DNA of 36,302 nucleotides from an uncultured Nocardioides sp. Lineage in GTDB: Bacteria; Actinomycetota; Actinomycetes; Propionibacteriales; Nocardioidaceae. Positions 19,796-28,945 of the stretch are shown here, in pieces. The notes under the pieces were generated by a model, which did no database searches, was not told the origin of the DNA, and was given only the letters and a program-made list of their open reading frames with translations. The stretch's first letter is position 1. Every line of letters begins with the position of its first letter. The position numbers were made by a program, and so were the translations under genes. The DNA lies in contig NZ_CAMPGZ010000013.1 of the NCBI RefSeq assembly GCF_946885725.1, positions 1 to 36,302 on the forward strand. The letters are read 5' to 3'.

Positions 19796-20059
19796 ATGGA
19801 CGAGCGGTTCGAGGCCACCTTGCAGAAGAGCGATGCGAAGGGCGGCTGGACGTACGTCGTCTGGCCCCGGTCGGCTGAGTACTTCGGCACGCGCGGCCTG
19901 GTCAAGGTCAGCGGCACCATCGACGGCGAGCCGTTCCGCTCGTCGTTCATGGCGATGGGCGACGGGACCCACAAGCTGCCCGTGAAGGCCGACGTACGCA
20001 AGAAGATCGGCAAGGAGGCGGGCGACACGGTCGCCGTCCGCCTCCTCGAGCGGCACTGA
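19796..20059 (+). CDS. DUF1905-domain protein
   Basis: An 87-residue protein that is almost entirely a DUF1905 domain, a small beta-barrel: FEATLQK at the start, [27 protein letters not shown] in part, [23 protein letters not shown] and a final VAVRLLE strand. Biochemical role unknown; relatives are often fused to or near YdeI-type domains, and a YdeI gene lies 2.8 kb away. Start fixed by GGGAGG 5 nt before the ATG. It is 65 bp after era and may be co-transcribed. Confidence 0.88.
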   Translation: MDERFEATLQKSDAKGGWTYVVWPRSAEYFGTRGLVKVSGTIDGEPFRSSFMAMGDGTHKLPVKADVRKKIGKEAGDTVAVRLLERH

Positions 20060-20075
20060 GCTGACTGGGGGCTCG

Positions 20076-20138
20076 CGCCGAGGGGTCGATTGTGTCGCGA
20101 CACGCCGCCCACTGCGCTGATCAACTGACTCCTCGGCG
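20076..20138 (+). repeat. Dispersed palindromic element, family 2, copy B
   Basis: A 63-bp unit in the convergent gap between the DUF1905 gene and the methyltransferase gene. The ends form a 12-bp inverted repeat with one G·T mismatch (CGCCGAGGGGTC against GACTCCTCGGCG), and the interior contains TGTCGCGACA. Its right arm is shared with the 15-bp hairpin that follows. Confidence 0.75.
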
Positions 20139-20174
20139 ACGGGAGCGGCAGCGACCTGCCCCGTCGCCGAGGAG
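20129..20174. terminator. Bidirectional hairpin between convergent genes
   Basis: A perfect 15-bp inverted repeat, CTCCTCGGCGACGGG (20129–20143) and CCCGTCGCCGAGGAG (20160–20174), with a 16-nt loop. It sits 24 bp from the methyltransferase stop and overlaps the right arm of repeat copy B, so the two hairpins are mutually exclusive. A bidirectional terminator is the simplest reading. Confidence 0.6.
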
Positions 20175-20197
20175 CCTGCGGAAGTGAGCCCTCGGGG

Positions 20198-21058
20198 TCA
20201 GCGGACGCGGCCGGTCAGCAGCAGGTACTCCCACAGCATGGTGCCGGCGTCGGGGGTGCCCTCGGTGGCGGCGAACGCCTCGCGGGAGAGCTCGGCGAGC
20301 TCGGCGTCGAGCGAGGCGACCTTGTCGGGCTGGTCGGCGATCTGCTTGTAGGCCGCGATCGTCGGGCCGTAGTTCGCCTTGAAGAAGTCGCGGAACTCCT
20401 CGGGCGAGCCGAACCGGTCGATCCGCTGCATCCGCCGCTCCGCGACGACCCTTTCGACGCGATCGCCGAACAGCTCGCGTACGTGCTCCTCCTTGCCCCA
20501 CAGCGGCGGGGGCGAGGCGCCGGGCGGGGGCGGTGCGACGTACGGCTTCATCGTCGCGAACATCCGCCCGATGACCCCCTCCGGCGTCCAGTTCGCCAGG
20601 CCGATCGTGCCGCCCGGCCGCGTCACCCGCACCAGCTCGTCCGCGCTGGCTTGGTGGTGCGGCGCGAACATCACGCCCACGCACGACAGCGTCACGTCGA
20701 ACGTGTCGTCGTCGAACGGCATCGCCTCGGCGTCGGCCTCGCGCCACTCGAGCTTCAGCCCCTCGCCCTCCGCCGCGGCCTTGCCTCGCTCGAGCAGCTC
20801 GGGCGTCAGGTCCGCCGCGACCACGTCGGCGCCCAGCCGCGCGGCCGGAATGGCCGCGTTGCCGGAGCCGGCGGCTACGTCGAGCACCCTCTGCCCGGGT
20901 TGTACGCGGCACGCCTCGACGAGTGCCTGCCCCATCGTGGGGATGACCTGCTCGGCCACGCCGGCGTAGTCGCCGGACGCCCACATCGCGCGGTGCTTGG
21001 CCTTCAGGTCGGTCGCCGCCGTCGTCGCAGCGCCCCGGCTCGATCCGGTCACCGTCAT
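20198..21058 (-). CDS. Class I SAM-dependent methyltransferase
   Basis: A 286-residue methyltransferase of the UbiE/Methyltransf_11 type. The SAM-binding motif is VLDVAAGSGNAA (about 57–68), the post-I acidic residue lies in VVAADLTPE, and motif II/III is in FDVTLSCVGVMFAPHH and VRVTRPGGTIGLANW. The C-terminal third is a helical cap that would bind the acceptor; the substrate is unknown. GAAGGAG precedes the ATG by 6 nt. Divergent from the HxlR regulator, with a GTAC-N7-GTAC site next to its likely promoter (TAGCGT at 21115–21110 on the minus strand), so it is probably the target of that regulator. Confidence 0.88.
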   Translation of the reverse strand: MTVTGSSRGAATTAATDLKAKHRAMWASGDYAGVAEQVIPTMGQALVEACRVQPGQRVLDVAAGSGNAAIPAARLGADVVAADLTPELLERGKAAAEGEGLKLEWREADAEAMPFDDDTFDVTLSCVGVMFAPHHQASADELVRVTRPGGTIGLANWTPEGVIGRMFATMKPYVAPPPPGASPPPLWGKEEHVRELFGDRVERVVAERRMQRIDRFGSPEEFRDFFKANYGPTIAAYKQIADQPDKVASLDAELAELSREAFAATEGTPDAGTMLWEYLLLTGRVR

Positions 21059-21138
21059 GTCGTACTCCTTCGTCGCCCCCAGTTGGTCTCTGGTCTCTCT
21101 CTGGGAACGACGCTAGGGAGCGGCCGGACCACCGCCTA

Positions 21139-21153
21139 GTACCAGATGTGTAC
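21139..21153. promoter_or_regulatory. Candidate HxlR operator
   Basis: GTAC-N7-GTAC in the 145-bp divergent region. It lies next to or overlapping the -35 position of the leftward methyltransferase promoter and 51 bp upstream of the HxlR gene. HxlR proteins studied elsewhere bind TAC-N-GTA-type palindromes of similar size (YodB of Bacillus). Assignment is by position and shape. Confidence 0.4.
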
Positions 21154-21191
21154 CGCCCGTCCGCCTCATGGTGGCGGGAGTACGGCGGGCC

Positions 21192-21197
21192 TAGCCT
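21192..21197 (+). promoter_or_regulatory. -10 box of the HxlR gene
   Basis: TAGCCT, 6 nt before the ATG at 21204, with no Shine-Dalgarno; a leaderless start. Confidence 0.5.
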
Positions 21198-21203
21198 CGC
21201 GAC

Positions 21204-21896
21204 ATGGGTACGTCGTACGGGCAGTTCTGCCCCGTGGCCAAGGCCATGGAGCTGCTCGACGAGCGGTGGACGATGCTCGTGGTCCGCGAGCTCGTGCTGG
21301 GCAGCGAACGGTTCAACGACCTGCGGCGCGGGCTGCCGCGGATGTCGCCGACGCTGCTGTCCAAGCGGCTGCACCAGCTGGTGCGCGCCGGCATCGTGGA
21401 GAAGGTGGTCGACGGCCGGGAGACCCGTTACGTGCTCACCCCTGCCGGGCAGGAGCTGCGCCCGGTCGTCGAGGCGGTCGGCACCTGGGGCGCGCGATGG
21501 ATCGGCGAGCTCGGCGACGCCGACCTCGACCCCAAGCTGCTGCTCTGGGACATGCACCGCAACGTCGACCACGAGGCCGTGCCGCCGAGGCGGACCGTAG
21601 TGCAGTTCCGGTTCCCCGAGCTCCGGGGCTCGGCCGGTCGCTGGTGGCTGGTGATCTCGCCGTCGGAGGTGGACGTCTGCGACAGCGACCCCGGCCACGA
21701 TGTCGACGTCGTGGTCACCGCGAGCCTGCGCGACCTCACCGACGTGTGGCGCGGCGCCCGTACGTGGGACGACGCGCTCCGCTCCGAGCAGGTGCGGCTC
21801 GACGGCCCGACCTCGCTTCGGCGGGACGTACCGCGATGGTTCCCGCCCGGTGGGTTCGCCCTCGTCGAGCGCGCCGACGGAGTGGTCCGGATCTAG
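21204..21896 (+). CDS. HxlR-family winged-helix transcriptional regulator
   Basis: A 230-residue regulator. Residues 1–100 are a typical HxlR winged helix: a conserved Cys at 9 (FCPVAKAMELLDERWTM), GSERFNDLRRGLPRMSPTLLSKRLHQL as recognition region, and ETRYVLTPAGQEL as wing. The C-terminal 120 residues resemble an SCP2-like ligand pocket found in longer actinobacterial members. The single N-terminal Cys is where redox-sensing HxlR proteins respond to electrophiles or quinones, so a similar trigger is possible. It probably represses the divergent methyltransferase gene. The stop is 5 bp before palindromic element family 1 copy 2. Confidence 0.88.
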   Translation: MGTSYGQFCPVAKAMELLDERWTMLVVRELVLGSERFNDLRRGLPRMSPTLLSKRLHQLVRAGIVEKVVDGRETRYVLTPAGQELRPVVEAVGTWGARWIGELGDADLDPKLLLWDMHRNVDHEAVPPRRTVVQFRFPELRGSAGRWWLVISPSEVDVCDSDPGHDVDVVVTASLRDLTDVWRGARTWDDALRSEQVRLDGPTSLRRDVPRWFPPGGFALVERADGVVRI

Positions 21897-21901
21897 CGAC
21901 C

Positions 21902-21963
21902 ACAACGATTCGTCTGCGAAGCGTCCGTGTGATTCACCCCGTAATCCGCAGACGAATCGTTGT
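21902..21963 (-). repeat. Dispersed palindromic element, family 1, copy 2
   Basis: Perfect 17-bp inverted repeat (ACAACGATTCGTCTGCG, arms 21902–21918 and 21947–21963). Orientation is opposite to copies 1 and 3: the core reads TCACCCCGTAA at 21934–21944. It fills the gap between two convergent genes and its last base is the first base of the TCA that encodes the stop of the minus-strand VOC gene. Confidence 0.85.
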
Positions 21964-22370
21964 CAGGTGTACAGGCAGAACGGGTGGCCGGCGGGGTCGA
22001 GCATGACCCGGACGTTGTCCTGGGGCTGGAAGTCGGGCAGCTCGGCGCCGAGCTCGAGGGCGTGCGCGACGGCGGCCTCGAGATCGGTGACCTCGAAGTC
22101 GAGGTGCATGCTCATCTGCTGCTTGCCGGGCTCGGGCGGCCAGACCGGCCGGACGTAGTGGTCCTCCCGCTGGATCGCGAGGTAGGCGACGCCGCCGTCC
22201 TCGGGCGCCATCGACGAGCCCTCCTCGTCCTGCTTGCTCACCGGCCAGCCGAGCAGCGACGACCAGAACGTCGTCAGCACCGTCACGTCGGGGGCGTCGA
22301 GCACCACGCCCCACCAGTCGTGGCGGCTCCAGCGGTCGGTGCTCGAGCTGCCGTCCTCGCGTCCTCGCAT
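21963..22370 (-). CDS. VOC-family (glyoxalase/dioxygenase fold) protein
   Basis: A 135-residue vicinal-oxygen-chelate fold protein: a first beta-alpha-beta-beta-beta unit (WWGVVLDAPDVTVLTTFWSSLLG), a central region with MHLDFEVTDLEAAVAHALELGAE, and the final VMLDPAGHPFCLYT strand. The VOC fold serves isomerases, dioxygenases and resistance proteins; this one has no diagnostic active-site set that I can name. The ATG at 22370 is supported by CAGGGT 7 nt upstream on the minus strand; the longer open frame upstream is antisense to the next VOC gene. Divergent from a second VOC gene with a matching promoter. Confidence 0.85.
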   Translation of the reverse strand: MRGREDGSSSTDRWSRHDWWGVVLDAPDVTVLTTFWSSLLGWPVSKQDEEGSSMAPEDGGVAYLAIQREDHYVRPVWPPEPGKQQMSMHLDFEVTDLEAAVAHALELGAELPDFQPQDNVRVMLDPAGHPFCLYT

Positions 22371-22437
22371 GGGCGCCACCCTGCCAGCGCCCACCGACAG
22401 GGTGAAGGGTGTGGGTGCCGGATGGCAGGGTGACCGC

Positions 22438-22875
22438 GTGGGAACACCGTGGACGCTGACCGTCGACTGTCGCGACGTCGCCGTGGTGACGGCGTTCTGG
22501 AAGGAAGCGCTCGGGTACGTCGACCGCCCGCCGCCGCGCGGCTGGGACTCGTGGGAGGTGTGGCTGCGCGACATGCACGTGCCCGAGGAGGAGTGGGGCG
22601 ACGGCGCCAACCTGGTCGACCCGGAGGGCGAGCTGCCGGCCATCTCGTTCCTGCGGGTGCCCGAGGACAAGACCGTGAAGAACCGGGTCCACCTCGACCT
22701 GCAGGTCAGCGGCGGCCGCGACGTCGACCAAACGCTGCGCGAGGAGCGGATCCGCGCCGCGGTCGAGCGTCTCACCGCCGCCGGAGCAACCGTGCTCGCC
22801 GAGCACCACGACGGGGACCGGCTGGACCACGTCGTGCTCGCCGACCCCGAGGGCAACGAGCTCTGCGTCGTCTGA
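22438..22875 (+). CDS. VOC-family protein
   Basis: A 145-residue VOC-fold protein: WTLTVDCRDVAVVTAFWKEALGY at the start, NRVHLDLQVS in the second half, and HVVLADPEGNELCVV at the end. Substrate unknown. It starts at a GTG with CAGGGT 6 nt upstream; the divergent VOC gene has the same CAGGGT 7 nt before its start. Together the two boxes form an inverted arrangement in a 67-bp intergenic region. The two proteins are only distantly alike, so this is probably an old pair rather than a recent duplication. Confidence 0.82.
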   Translation: MGTPWTLTVDCRDVAVVTAFWKEALGYVDRPPPRGWDSWEVWLRDMHVPEEEWGDGANLVDPEGELPAISFLRVPEDKTVKNRVHLDLQVSGGRDVDQTLREERIRAAVERLTAAGATVLAEHHDGDRLDHVVLADPEGNELCVV

Positions 22876-22884
22876 CGCGACTCG

Positions 22885-23463
22885 TCAGGGAGCGTGTGCC
22901 TTCTCGCCGACGGCGGCCTTCTCGGCGATCAGCCGGACCCGCTTGGCGCGGGTGGCCTCCTGCTTCGCGGTGACCACCCAGGTCAGCATCATCTTGCGGG
23001 CGGAGGGCGAGAACGAGTCCCACTGCTCCCGCGACCCCGGCTGCTCGGCGAAGGCCGCCTCGAGGTCGGGCGGCACGATGAGGTCGTCCACCGCGTCGAG
23101 CAGGCTCCAGGAGCCATCGGCCTTGGCGGCCTCGACCATCGCGCGTCCGGGCGGCTCCATCCGGCCCTCGGCCTCGAGCCGGGCGACGCGCTCCTTGTTG
23201 GGCCGCGACCACATGCTGCCCTTGCGTCGCGGGGAGTACCACTGCATCACCCGCTGCTCGTCGATCGGTCGCACCGTCGAGTCGATCCAGCCGAACCGCA
23301 GCGCCTCGCACACGGCCGACTCGTAGTCGAACGCCTGGTCGGCCGCACGCCGCGGCGCGATCAGCCAGACACCACGGGCGTCGGCGTGGTGAGCGGCCAG
23401 CCAGGCCGCCCACTCGTCGAGCGTGGCCGGCTCGATGCGCTCGGCATCGTCCATCACACCCAT
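22885..23463 (-). CDS. YdeI/OmpD-associated-family protein
   Basis: A 192-residue cytoplasmic protein of the YdeI family. Recognisable parts are EWAAWLAAHHADARGVWLI, DYESAVCEALRFGWIDSTVRP, QWYSPRRKGSMWSRPN, and the C-terminal helix pair with FSPSARKMMLTWV and AKRVRLIAEKA. Family members have been linked to peptide or polymyxin tolerance in some bacteria, but the biochemical activity is unknown. The ATG at 23463 has CACGAT 6 nt upstream; a second ATG three codons in is also possible. Stops 9 bp from the convergent VOC gene. Confidence 0.85.
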   Translation of the reverse strand: MGVMDDAERIEPATLDEWAAWLAAHHADARGVWLIAPRRAADQAFDYESAVCEALRFGWIDSTVRPIDEQRVMQWYSPRRKGSMWSRPNKERVARLEAEGRMEPPGRAMVEAAKADGSWSLLDAVDDLIVPPDLEAAFAEQPGSREQWDSFSPSARKMMLTWVVTAKQEATRAKRVRLIAEKAAVGEKAHAP

Positions 23464-23503
23464 GGCCCCATCGTGCCGGACCCCACCGACAGGAGCGGGT
23501 CGT

Positions 23504-24577
23504 TCAGGGGCGGCGCCGCAGCGCCACCGGCGCCCGTCGGATCGCCCGGGCCAGTCCGTCCAGCACCCGGCGGCGGCGCAGCACCGGCGTCCCGCCGGCC
23601 TCCCGCCGCTTCATCCCGTCCAGCACCTCGCGCATCACGGCGTCCGCCGAGCGGGTCGGCCGCCAGCCCAGCTCGCGCTGAGCCCGGCCGGTGTCGAGCA
23701 GCGGCACCGAGAAGCCCATGTCGAGCCAGCCGGTGTCGACCGGTTGGAGCCGCGCGTGCCAGGCCGCCGCCATCGCTACTCGCACCGCTGCCGACGGCAC
23801 GTGCACGAGCCGCGCTCCCAGCAGCTCGGCGAGCATCGCGCTGGTCACGGGAGGCTCGGCGGCCAGGTTGAACGCCCCGGTCGCCTCCCGGGCGAGGATC
23901 CGCACCAGCGCGTCGGCCACGTCGTCGGCGTGCACCACCGGGATGGTCAGCCGCCGGTCGAGCGGCAGCACCGCTACGAAGTCCAGCGTCCGCGCCGGCA
24001 CGATCGTGGGTACGCCGTACCGCAGGAGCGCGCTGGCGGCGGCCCGCTGGCCGACGATCCCCGGTCGCACCCGGGTCACGCGCACGGTCGGATGGGTCGA
24101 CTCGAAGCCGTCCAGCAGCCGTTCCGCCGCGGCCTTGTGCCGGCTGTACTGCGAGGTCGGGACGCCGCCGGTGGGCCAGGACTCGTCGACCGGCGCGTCG
24201 TCGCGCTTGGGGGAGTAGGCGCCGACGGACGACATGTGCACCACGTGCCCGACCCCGGCTGCAGCAGCGGCGGCCAGCACGCGGCGGGTGCCGCCCACGC
24301 CGAGGTCCTCGAGGTAGGCCTCGTCGTGCGAGGGCTGGAAACCCCAGGCCAGGTGCACGACGGCGTCGACGCCACGGAACGCCTCGTCGAGCAGCCCGCC
24401 GGCCCGCTCGTCGGTCAGGTCGACCGGGTGCCAGGTGACCGAGGGGAACAGGTCCTGACGCGGTGGGCGCCGGGCGATCCCGACAACGGAGTGCCCCTCT
24501 GGTCCGAGCCCGTGGTCGAGGTGGCGCAGCAGGGCGGTGCCGATGTTGCCGCTGGCTCCGGTGACGGCGATACGCAT
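23504..24577 (-). CDS. NAD-dependent epimerase/dehydratase (extended SDR)
   Basis: A 357-residue extended short-chain dehydrogenase. The nucleotide-binding GASGNIG is at 7–13, DAVVHLAW follows, then the MSSVGAYSP catalytic serine strand and the Tyr-x-x-x-Lys pair in QYSRHKAAAE (about 145–150). The C-terminal domain ends with ELGWRPTRSA, typical of sugar-nucleotide or steroid epimerases; the basic Arg-rich tail of about 25 residues is unusual. Substrate not identifiable. No ribosome site or -10 box stands out at the ATG. It is 42 bp downstream of, and co-directional with, the lipoprotein gene. Confidence 0.88.
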   Translation of the reverse strand: MRIAVTGASGNIGTALLRHLDHGLGPEGHSVVGIARRPPRQDLFPSVTWHPVDLTDERAGGLLDEAFRGVDAVVHLAWGFQPSHDEAYLEDLGVGGTRRVLAAAAAAGVGHVVHMSSVGAYSPKRDDAPVDESWPTGGVPTSQYSRHKAAAERLLDGFESTHPTVRVTRVRPGIVGQRAAASALLRYGVPTIVPARTLDFVAVLPLDRRLTIPVVHADDVADALVRILAREATGAFNLAAEPPVTSAMLAELLGARLVHVPSAAVRVAMAAAWHARLQPVDTGWLDMGFSVPLLDTGRAQRELGWRPTRSADAVMREVLDGMKRREAGGTPVLRRRRVLDGLARAIRRAPVALRRRP

Positions 24578-24619
24578 GCCGCCCCGGTGCCCGCCGGCCG
24601 AGCGCTCACACGTCCCGGC

Positions 24620-25426
24620 TCAGTCCTTGGTCCTCGCCCAGCAGATCGACCGGCGGTTGCCCGCCTCCCACTCCGCCTCGTGGAACCAGGTGTAGCCGTA
24701 GTCGTAGTCGACGGGATAGTTCAGCCACGCGCCGACTGAGTCGGAGCAGTAGTCGCGGGTCCGGGCGGCCACGACCTTGTCGCCCGGGTACTCCTCGTCC
24801 GGCTCACCCAGCACGATCGTGGTCACCGCCCGCCAGGTGTGCTCCTCGCTGCACGGGATCTTCTCCGAGTCGGCCACGGTCGGCCCGTCGACGCAGACCA
24901 GCCACTCGTCCTCGGGCTCGCCGAGCAGCAGCCCCTTGGCCGTCTTCGGCAGCGTCACCAGCGACTCCGACTCCTCGCCGCCGCCGACCACGTCGCAGCG
25001 CCACCATCGCGCGCCGTTCTCCCACGCCTTCTCGCCGGGCCGGAACCACGCCCAGGTCACCGTCGCGCGCATGACCGCGCTCTCGTCGCCACCCAGGAAG
25101 CGCCGGAACTGCTTCTCGCACTCGGTGAACACGTGCTCGCCCAGCGCGGGGTCGTCGATGTCGGCTGTCGACCCGGCCACGTCGTCCGGGAAGTCGCCGA
25201 CGGCGAACGTCTCGGCGGTGTGCTTCTGCTTGCAGGGGACCGGTGGCGAGGCGTCGTCGGGGGACAGCACGTCGCCCGGCTCGAGGAGGCGGCACTGGCC
25301 CTCGACCGGTCGGCGTTCGCGCGCTCCGTCGTCGCCGCCGCCGATCGCGGACAGCGACGTACATCCCCCGAGGACGAGCAATGCCAGCAGCAGCGGCATG
25401 CGGAAGGGCAAAAGGACGAACCTCAG
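24620..25426 (-). CDS. Lipoprotein with septum-formation-type repeats
   Basis: An exported lipoprotein with the lipobox LGGC, then two tandem units with the pattern C-x3-HTxE/W (VPCKQKHTAETFAVG and IPCSEEHTWRAVTTI) that characterise the actinobacterial septum-formation domain. Paired cysteines in each unit suggest disulfides outside the cell. Function is only loosely tied to division in the family name. The start is uncertain. The ATG at 25399 gives a signal peptide with no basic residue; TTG at 25411 adds one Arg. A CTG at 25426 gives MRFVLLPFRMPLLLALLVLGGC in all, the best signal peptide, and forms a CTGA overlap with the stop of the upstream flavodoxin-like gene. I annotate that start, with doubt. 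Confidence 0.7.
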   Translation of the reverse strand: MRFVLLPFRMPLLLALLVLGGCTSLSAIGGGDDGARERRPVEGQCRLLEPGDVLSPDDASPPVPCKQKHTAETFAVGDFPDDVAGSTADIDDPALGEHVFTECEKQFRRFLGGDESAVMRATVTWAWFRPGEKAWENGARWWRCDVVGGGEESESLVTLPKTAKGLLLGEPEDEWLVCVDGPTVADSEKIPCSEEHTWRAVTTIVLGEPDEEYPGDKVVAARTRDYCSDSVGAWLNYPVDYDYGYTWFHEAEWEAGNRRSICWARTKD

Positions 25427-25932
25427 CTATCGGGGGCGATGAGTGCGGCGATGGTACCTCCGAGCTCGTACGCCGCCGCCCGGTGCTCCTCGGTCACGTC
25501 GCCCAGCACGCTCAGCACCTCGGCCGACTGCCGCCAGCCCAGCGCGCCCACGATCGAGCGGACCGCCCGGACCGCACCCTCGGTGTCGTAGCGGCCGTGC
25601 ACGTAGAGCCCCCACGGGCGCCCGCGCGTGGTCGCCCGCTCGTCGTCCGACCCGTCGCCGGCTGACCCGTCGTCCGCCAGCGCGCCTCCGACCTGCAGGA
25701 ACGTGGAGTCGAAGAAGTGCTTGAGCGCACCGCTCATGTAGCCGAAGTTCGCCGGCGTGCCGAGCACGTAGCCGTCGGCCGCCAGCACATCCTCCGCGGT
25801 CGCCTCGAGCGCCGGCTTGGCGACCACGTCCACGCCGGTGATCTCGTCGTCGTGCGCGCCGGCGAGGACGGCCTCGGTCAGCGCCGCGACGCCGCGCGTC
25901 GGGGAGTGGTGCACGACCAGCAGCGTCGCCAT
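25423..25932 (-). CDS. Flavodoxin-like (NADPH-dependent FMN reductase-type) protein
   Basis: A 169-residue flavodoxin-fold protein. The phosphate-binding loop of FMN is HHSPTRGVAALTEAV (residues 8–22). The second FMN loop is LGTPANFGYMSGALKHFFD (about 57–75) and GLYVHGRY follows. Likely binds FMN and acts as a cytoplasmic quinone or flavin reductase; the partner is unknown. Its ATG overlaps the stop of the GNAT gene (TGATG), so the two are coupled, and its own stop may overlap a CTG start of the lipoprotein gene. Confidence 0.88.
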   Translation of the reverse strand: MATLLVVHHSPTRGVAALTEAVLAGAHDDEITGVDVVAKPALEATAEDVLAADGYVLGTPANFGYMSGALKHFFDSTFLQVGGALADDGSAGDGSDDERATTRGRPWGLYVHGRYDTEGAVRAVRSIVGALGWRQSAEVLSVLGDVTEEHRAAAYELGGTIAALIAPDS

Positions 25933-26909
25933 CACACGCTCCGCTTGAAGACCGTGTTGCGGGCCACCTCCCGCATGCCGAGCCGCTCGTTGACCGCGAT
26001 CATGTGGTGGTTCGTGACGTCGTTCCACGTCTCCAGCGCGGTCACCTCCGGTCGCTCCCGGCGCAGCCACTCGATCATCTCGAGCTTGAGCAGCAGGCCG
26101 AGCCGGTGCCCGCGGTGTGCGCGCACGACGGAGGTGTCCTCCTGGTGCGCGACCGTCGGGTCGAACTCGTCGACGCAGACCATCGTCAGTCCGGCCGGAT
26201 CGCCGGTGGCCCGGTGCCGCGCGACGATCGTGTACTGGGTCTGGCGGCGGCGCACCAGCGCCTGCTCGTACGCCGCGATCCGCTCGACCGGGTAGCTCTC
26301 GTACTCCAGCGCGTCCGGCGCGTCGTTGATGGCCTCGCGCAGCACCACCATCTCGGGCAGGTCGGTCTCCGGCGTCGGGCCGACCCGGCGGACGAGCTCG
26401 TAGTCCCCGGACCGTTGCCGGGCCGCCTCCGCCTCGCGCCGCATCGCGCCCCAGGACGGGTCCGGGTCGTCGAGCTGCTGGCGCCGTACGGCGGAGGTGT
26501 GGGACCGCTCGAAGCCCCACGCACTCAGGGACGCCGGCCCGGGAGTGCCCTCCCAGGCCCGGGCGCGCAGCCTGGTGCGCTCCGTCCCGTCGACGATCCG
26601 CTCGAGCAGGGCGCGGCCGATGCCCTGGCCCTGCCGGTCCGGGGCGACGCAGCCGGACAGGAAGAGGCAGTCTGTGTACTCCCGCACCGGCGCGGTCGCG
26701 CGGGCCCAGCCGACGAGGCGGTCGCCGTCGCGGGCGAGCAGCACGGTCTGGTCCTCGGGCTCGCCCGACCCCTCCACGAGGTCGAGCAGCAGCGCCGGTC
26801 CTGAGTACGGCGCCACCTGGACCCCGGCCAGGCAGGAGCGCCGCAGCGCGGCCAGCTCGTCGGCGACGTCGAGGTCGAGGTCTCGCGGTTCGACCGCATC
26901 GATGCGCAT
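25932..26909 (-). CDS. Tandem GNAT N-acetyltransferase
   Basis: A 325-residue protein with two GNAT domains. The first (about 1–150) keeps the acetyl-CoA loop as DRQGQGIGRALL; the second (about 165–325) has HRGHRLGLLLKLEMIEWL and the final strand W-N-D-V-T-N-HHMIAVNERLGM. Tandem GNATs of this size include mycothiol synthase MshD, but the typical MshD signatures are not clear to me, so I leave the substrate open. The ATG at 26909 has GAGGAT 6 nt upstream. It heads a three-gene minus-strand unit (GNAT, flavodoxin, lipoprotein) and is divergent from leuA. Confidence 0.87.
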   Translation of the reverse strand: MRIDAVEPRDLDLDVADELAALRRSCLAGVQVAPYSGPALLLDLVEGSGEPEDQTVLLARDGDRLVGWARATAPVREYTDCLFLSGCVAPDRQGQGIGRALLERIVDGTERTRLRARAWEGTPGPASLSAWGFERSHTSAVRRQQLDDPDPSWGAMRREAEAARQRSGDYELVRRVGPTPETDLPEMVVLREAINDAPDALEYESYPVERIAAYEQALVRRRQTQYTIVARHRATGDPAGLTMVCVDEFDPTVAHQEDTSVVRAHRGHRLGLLLKLEMIEWLRRERPEVTALETWNDVTNHHMIAVNERLGMREVARNTVFKRSV

Positions 26910-26924
26910 GGCGCCATCCTCGTC

Positions 26925-26930
26925 TATCGT
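26925..26930 (+). promoter_or_regulatory. -10 box of the leuA leader
   Basis: TATCGT, 9 nt before the ATG at 26940 that opens the leader frame. Transcription from here would begin within a few bases of that ATG. Confidence 0.4.
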
Positions 26931-26939
26931 GGTCGGGTC

Positions 26940-26989
26940 ATGAGTGCGCGCCCTCGGTTCCTGAGCCCCGTCGAAGGGCTTCTTGGCTG

Positions 26990-27005
<16 letters not shown>
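26940..27005 (+). CDS. Candidate leuA leader peptide, 21 residues
   Basis: A frame of 21 codons and a TGA, starting at the ATG at 26940. It contains Leu at codon 8 (CTG) and two adjacent Leu codons at 14–15, both CTT, a rare codon in this genome. It ends inside the loop of the stem-loop at 26990–27028. By analogy to amino-acid attenuators, ribosome position on this frame could set which hairpin forms before leuA. Caution: codons 6–14 overlap a copy of a dispersed DNA repeat (26956–26979), and three Leu in 21 is a modest signal. Confidence 0.4.
26956..26979 (-). repeat. Dispersed short repeat (TCGACAGGCTC family), diverged copy
   Basis: On the minus strand it reads GCCCTTCGACGGGGCTCAGG and four further bases. 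It is close to the unit inside the acyl-CoA dehydrogenase gene (29493–29514), differing by one substitution and a short insertion around GACRGGCTCAGGA. It lies within the candidate leader frame. Confidence 0.55.
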
Positions 27006-28868
<1,863 letters not shown>

Positions 28869-28883
28869 TGCCTGGGGCGGGGT

Positions 28884-28908
28884 GGTGGTCTCGACAGGCT
28901 CGACCACC
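28884..28908 (+). repeat. Dispersed short repeat with 7-bp palindromic ends
   Basis: GGTGGTC, then TCGACAGGCT, then CGACCACC, a 25-bp unit with inverted ends, in the 77-bp gap between leuA and the acyl-CoA dehydrogenase gene. The core TCGACAGGCTC is shared with the in-frame copy at 29493–29514. It could also form a weak hairpin after leuA. Confidence 0.6.
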
Positions 28909-28945
28909 CGGTCCGGCGCGCCCGGGCGCTGGCAGGATGAGCGGC

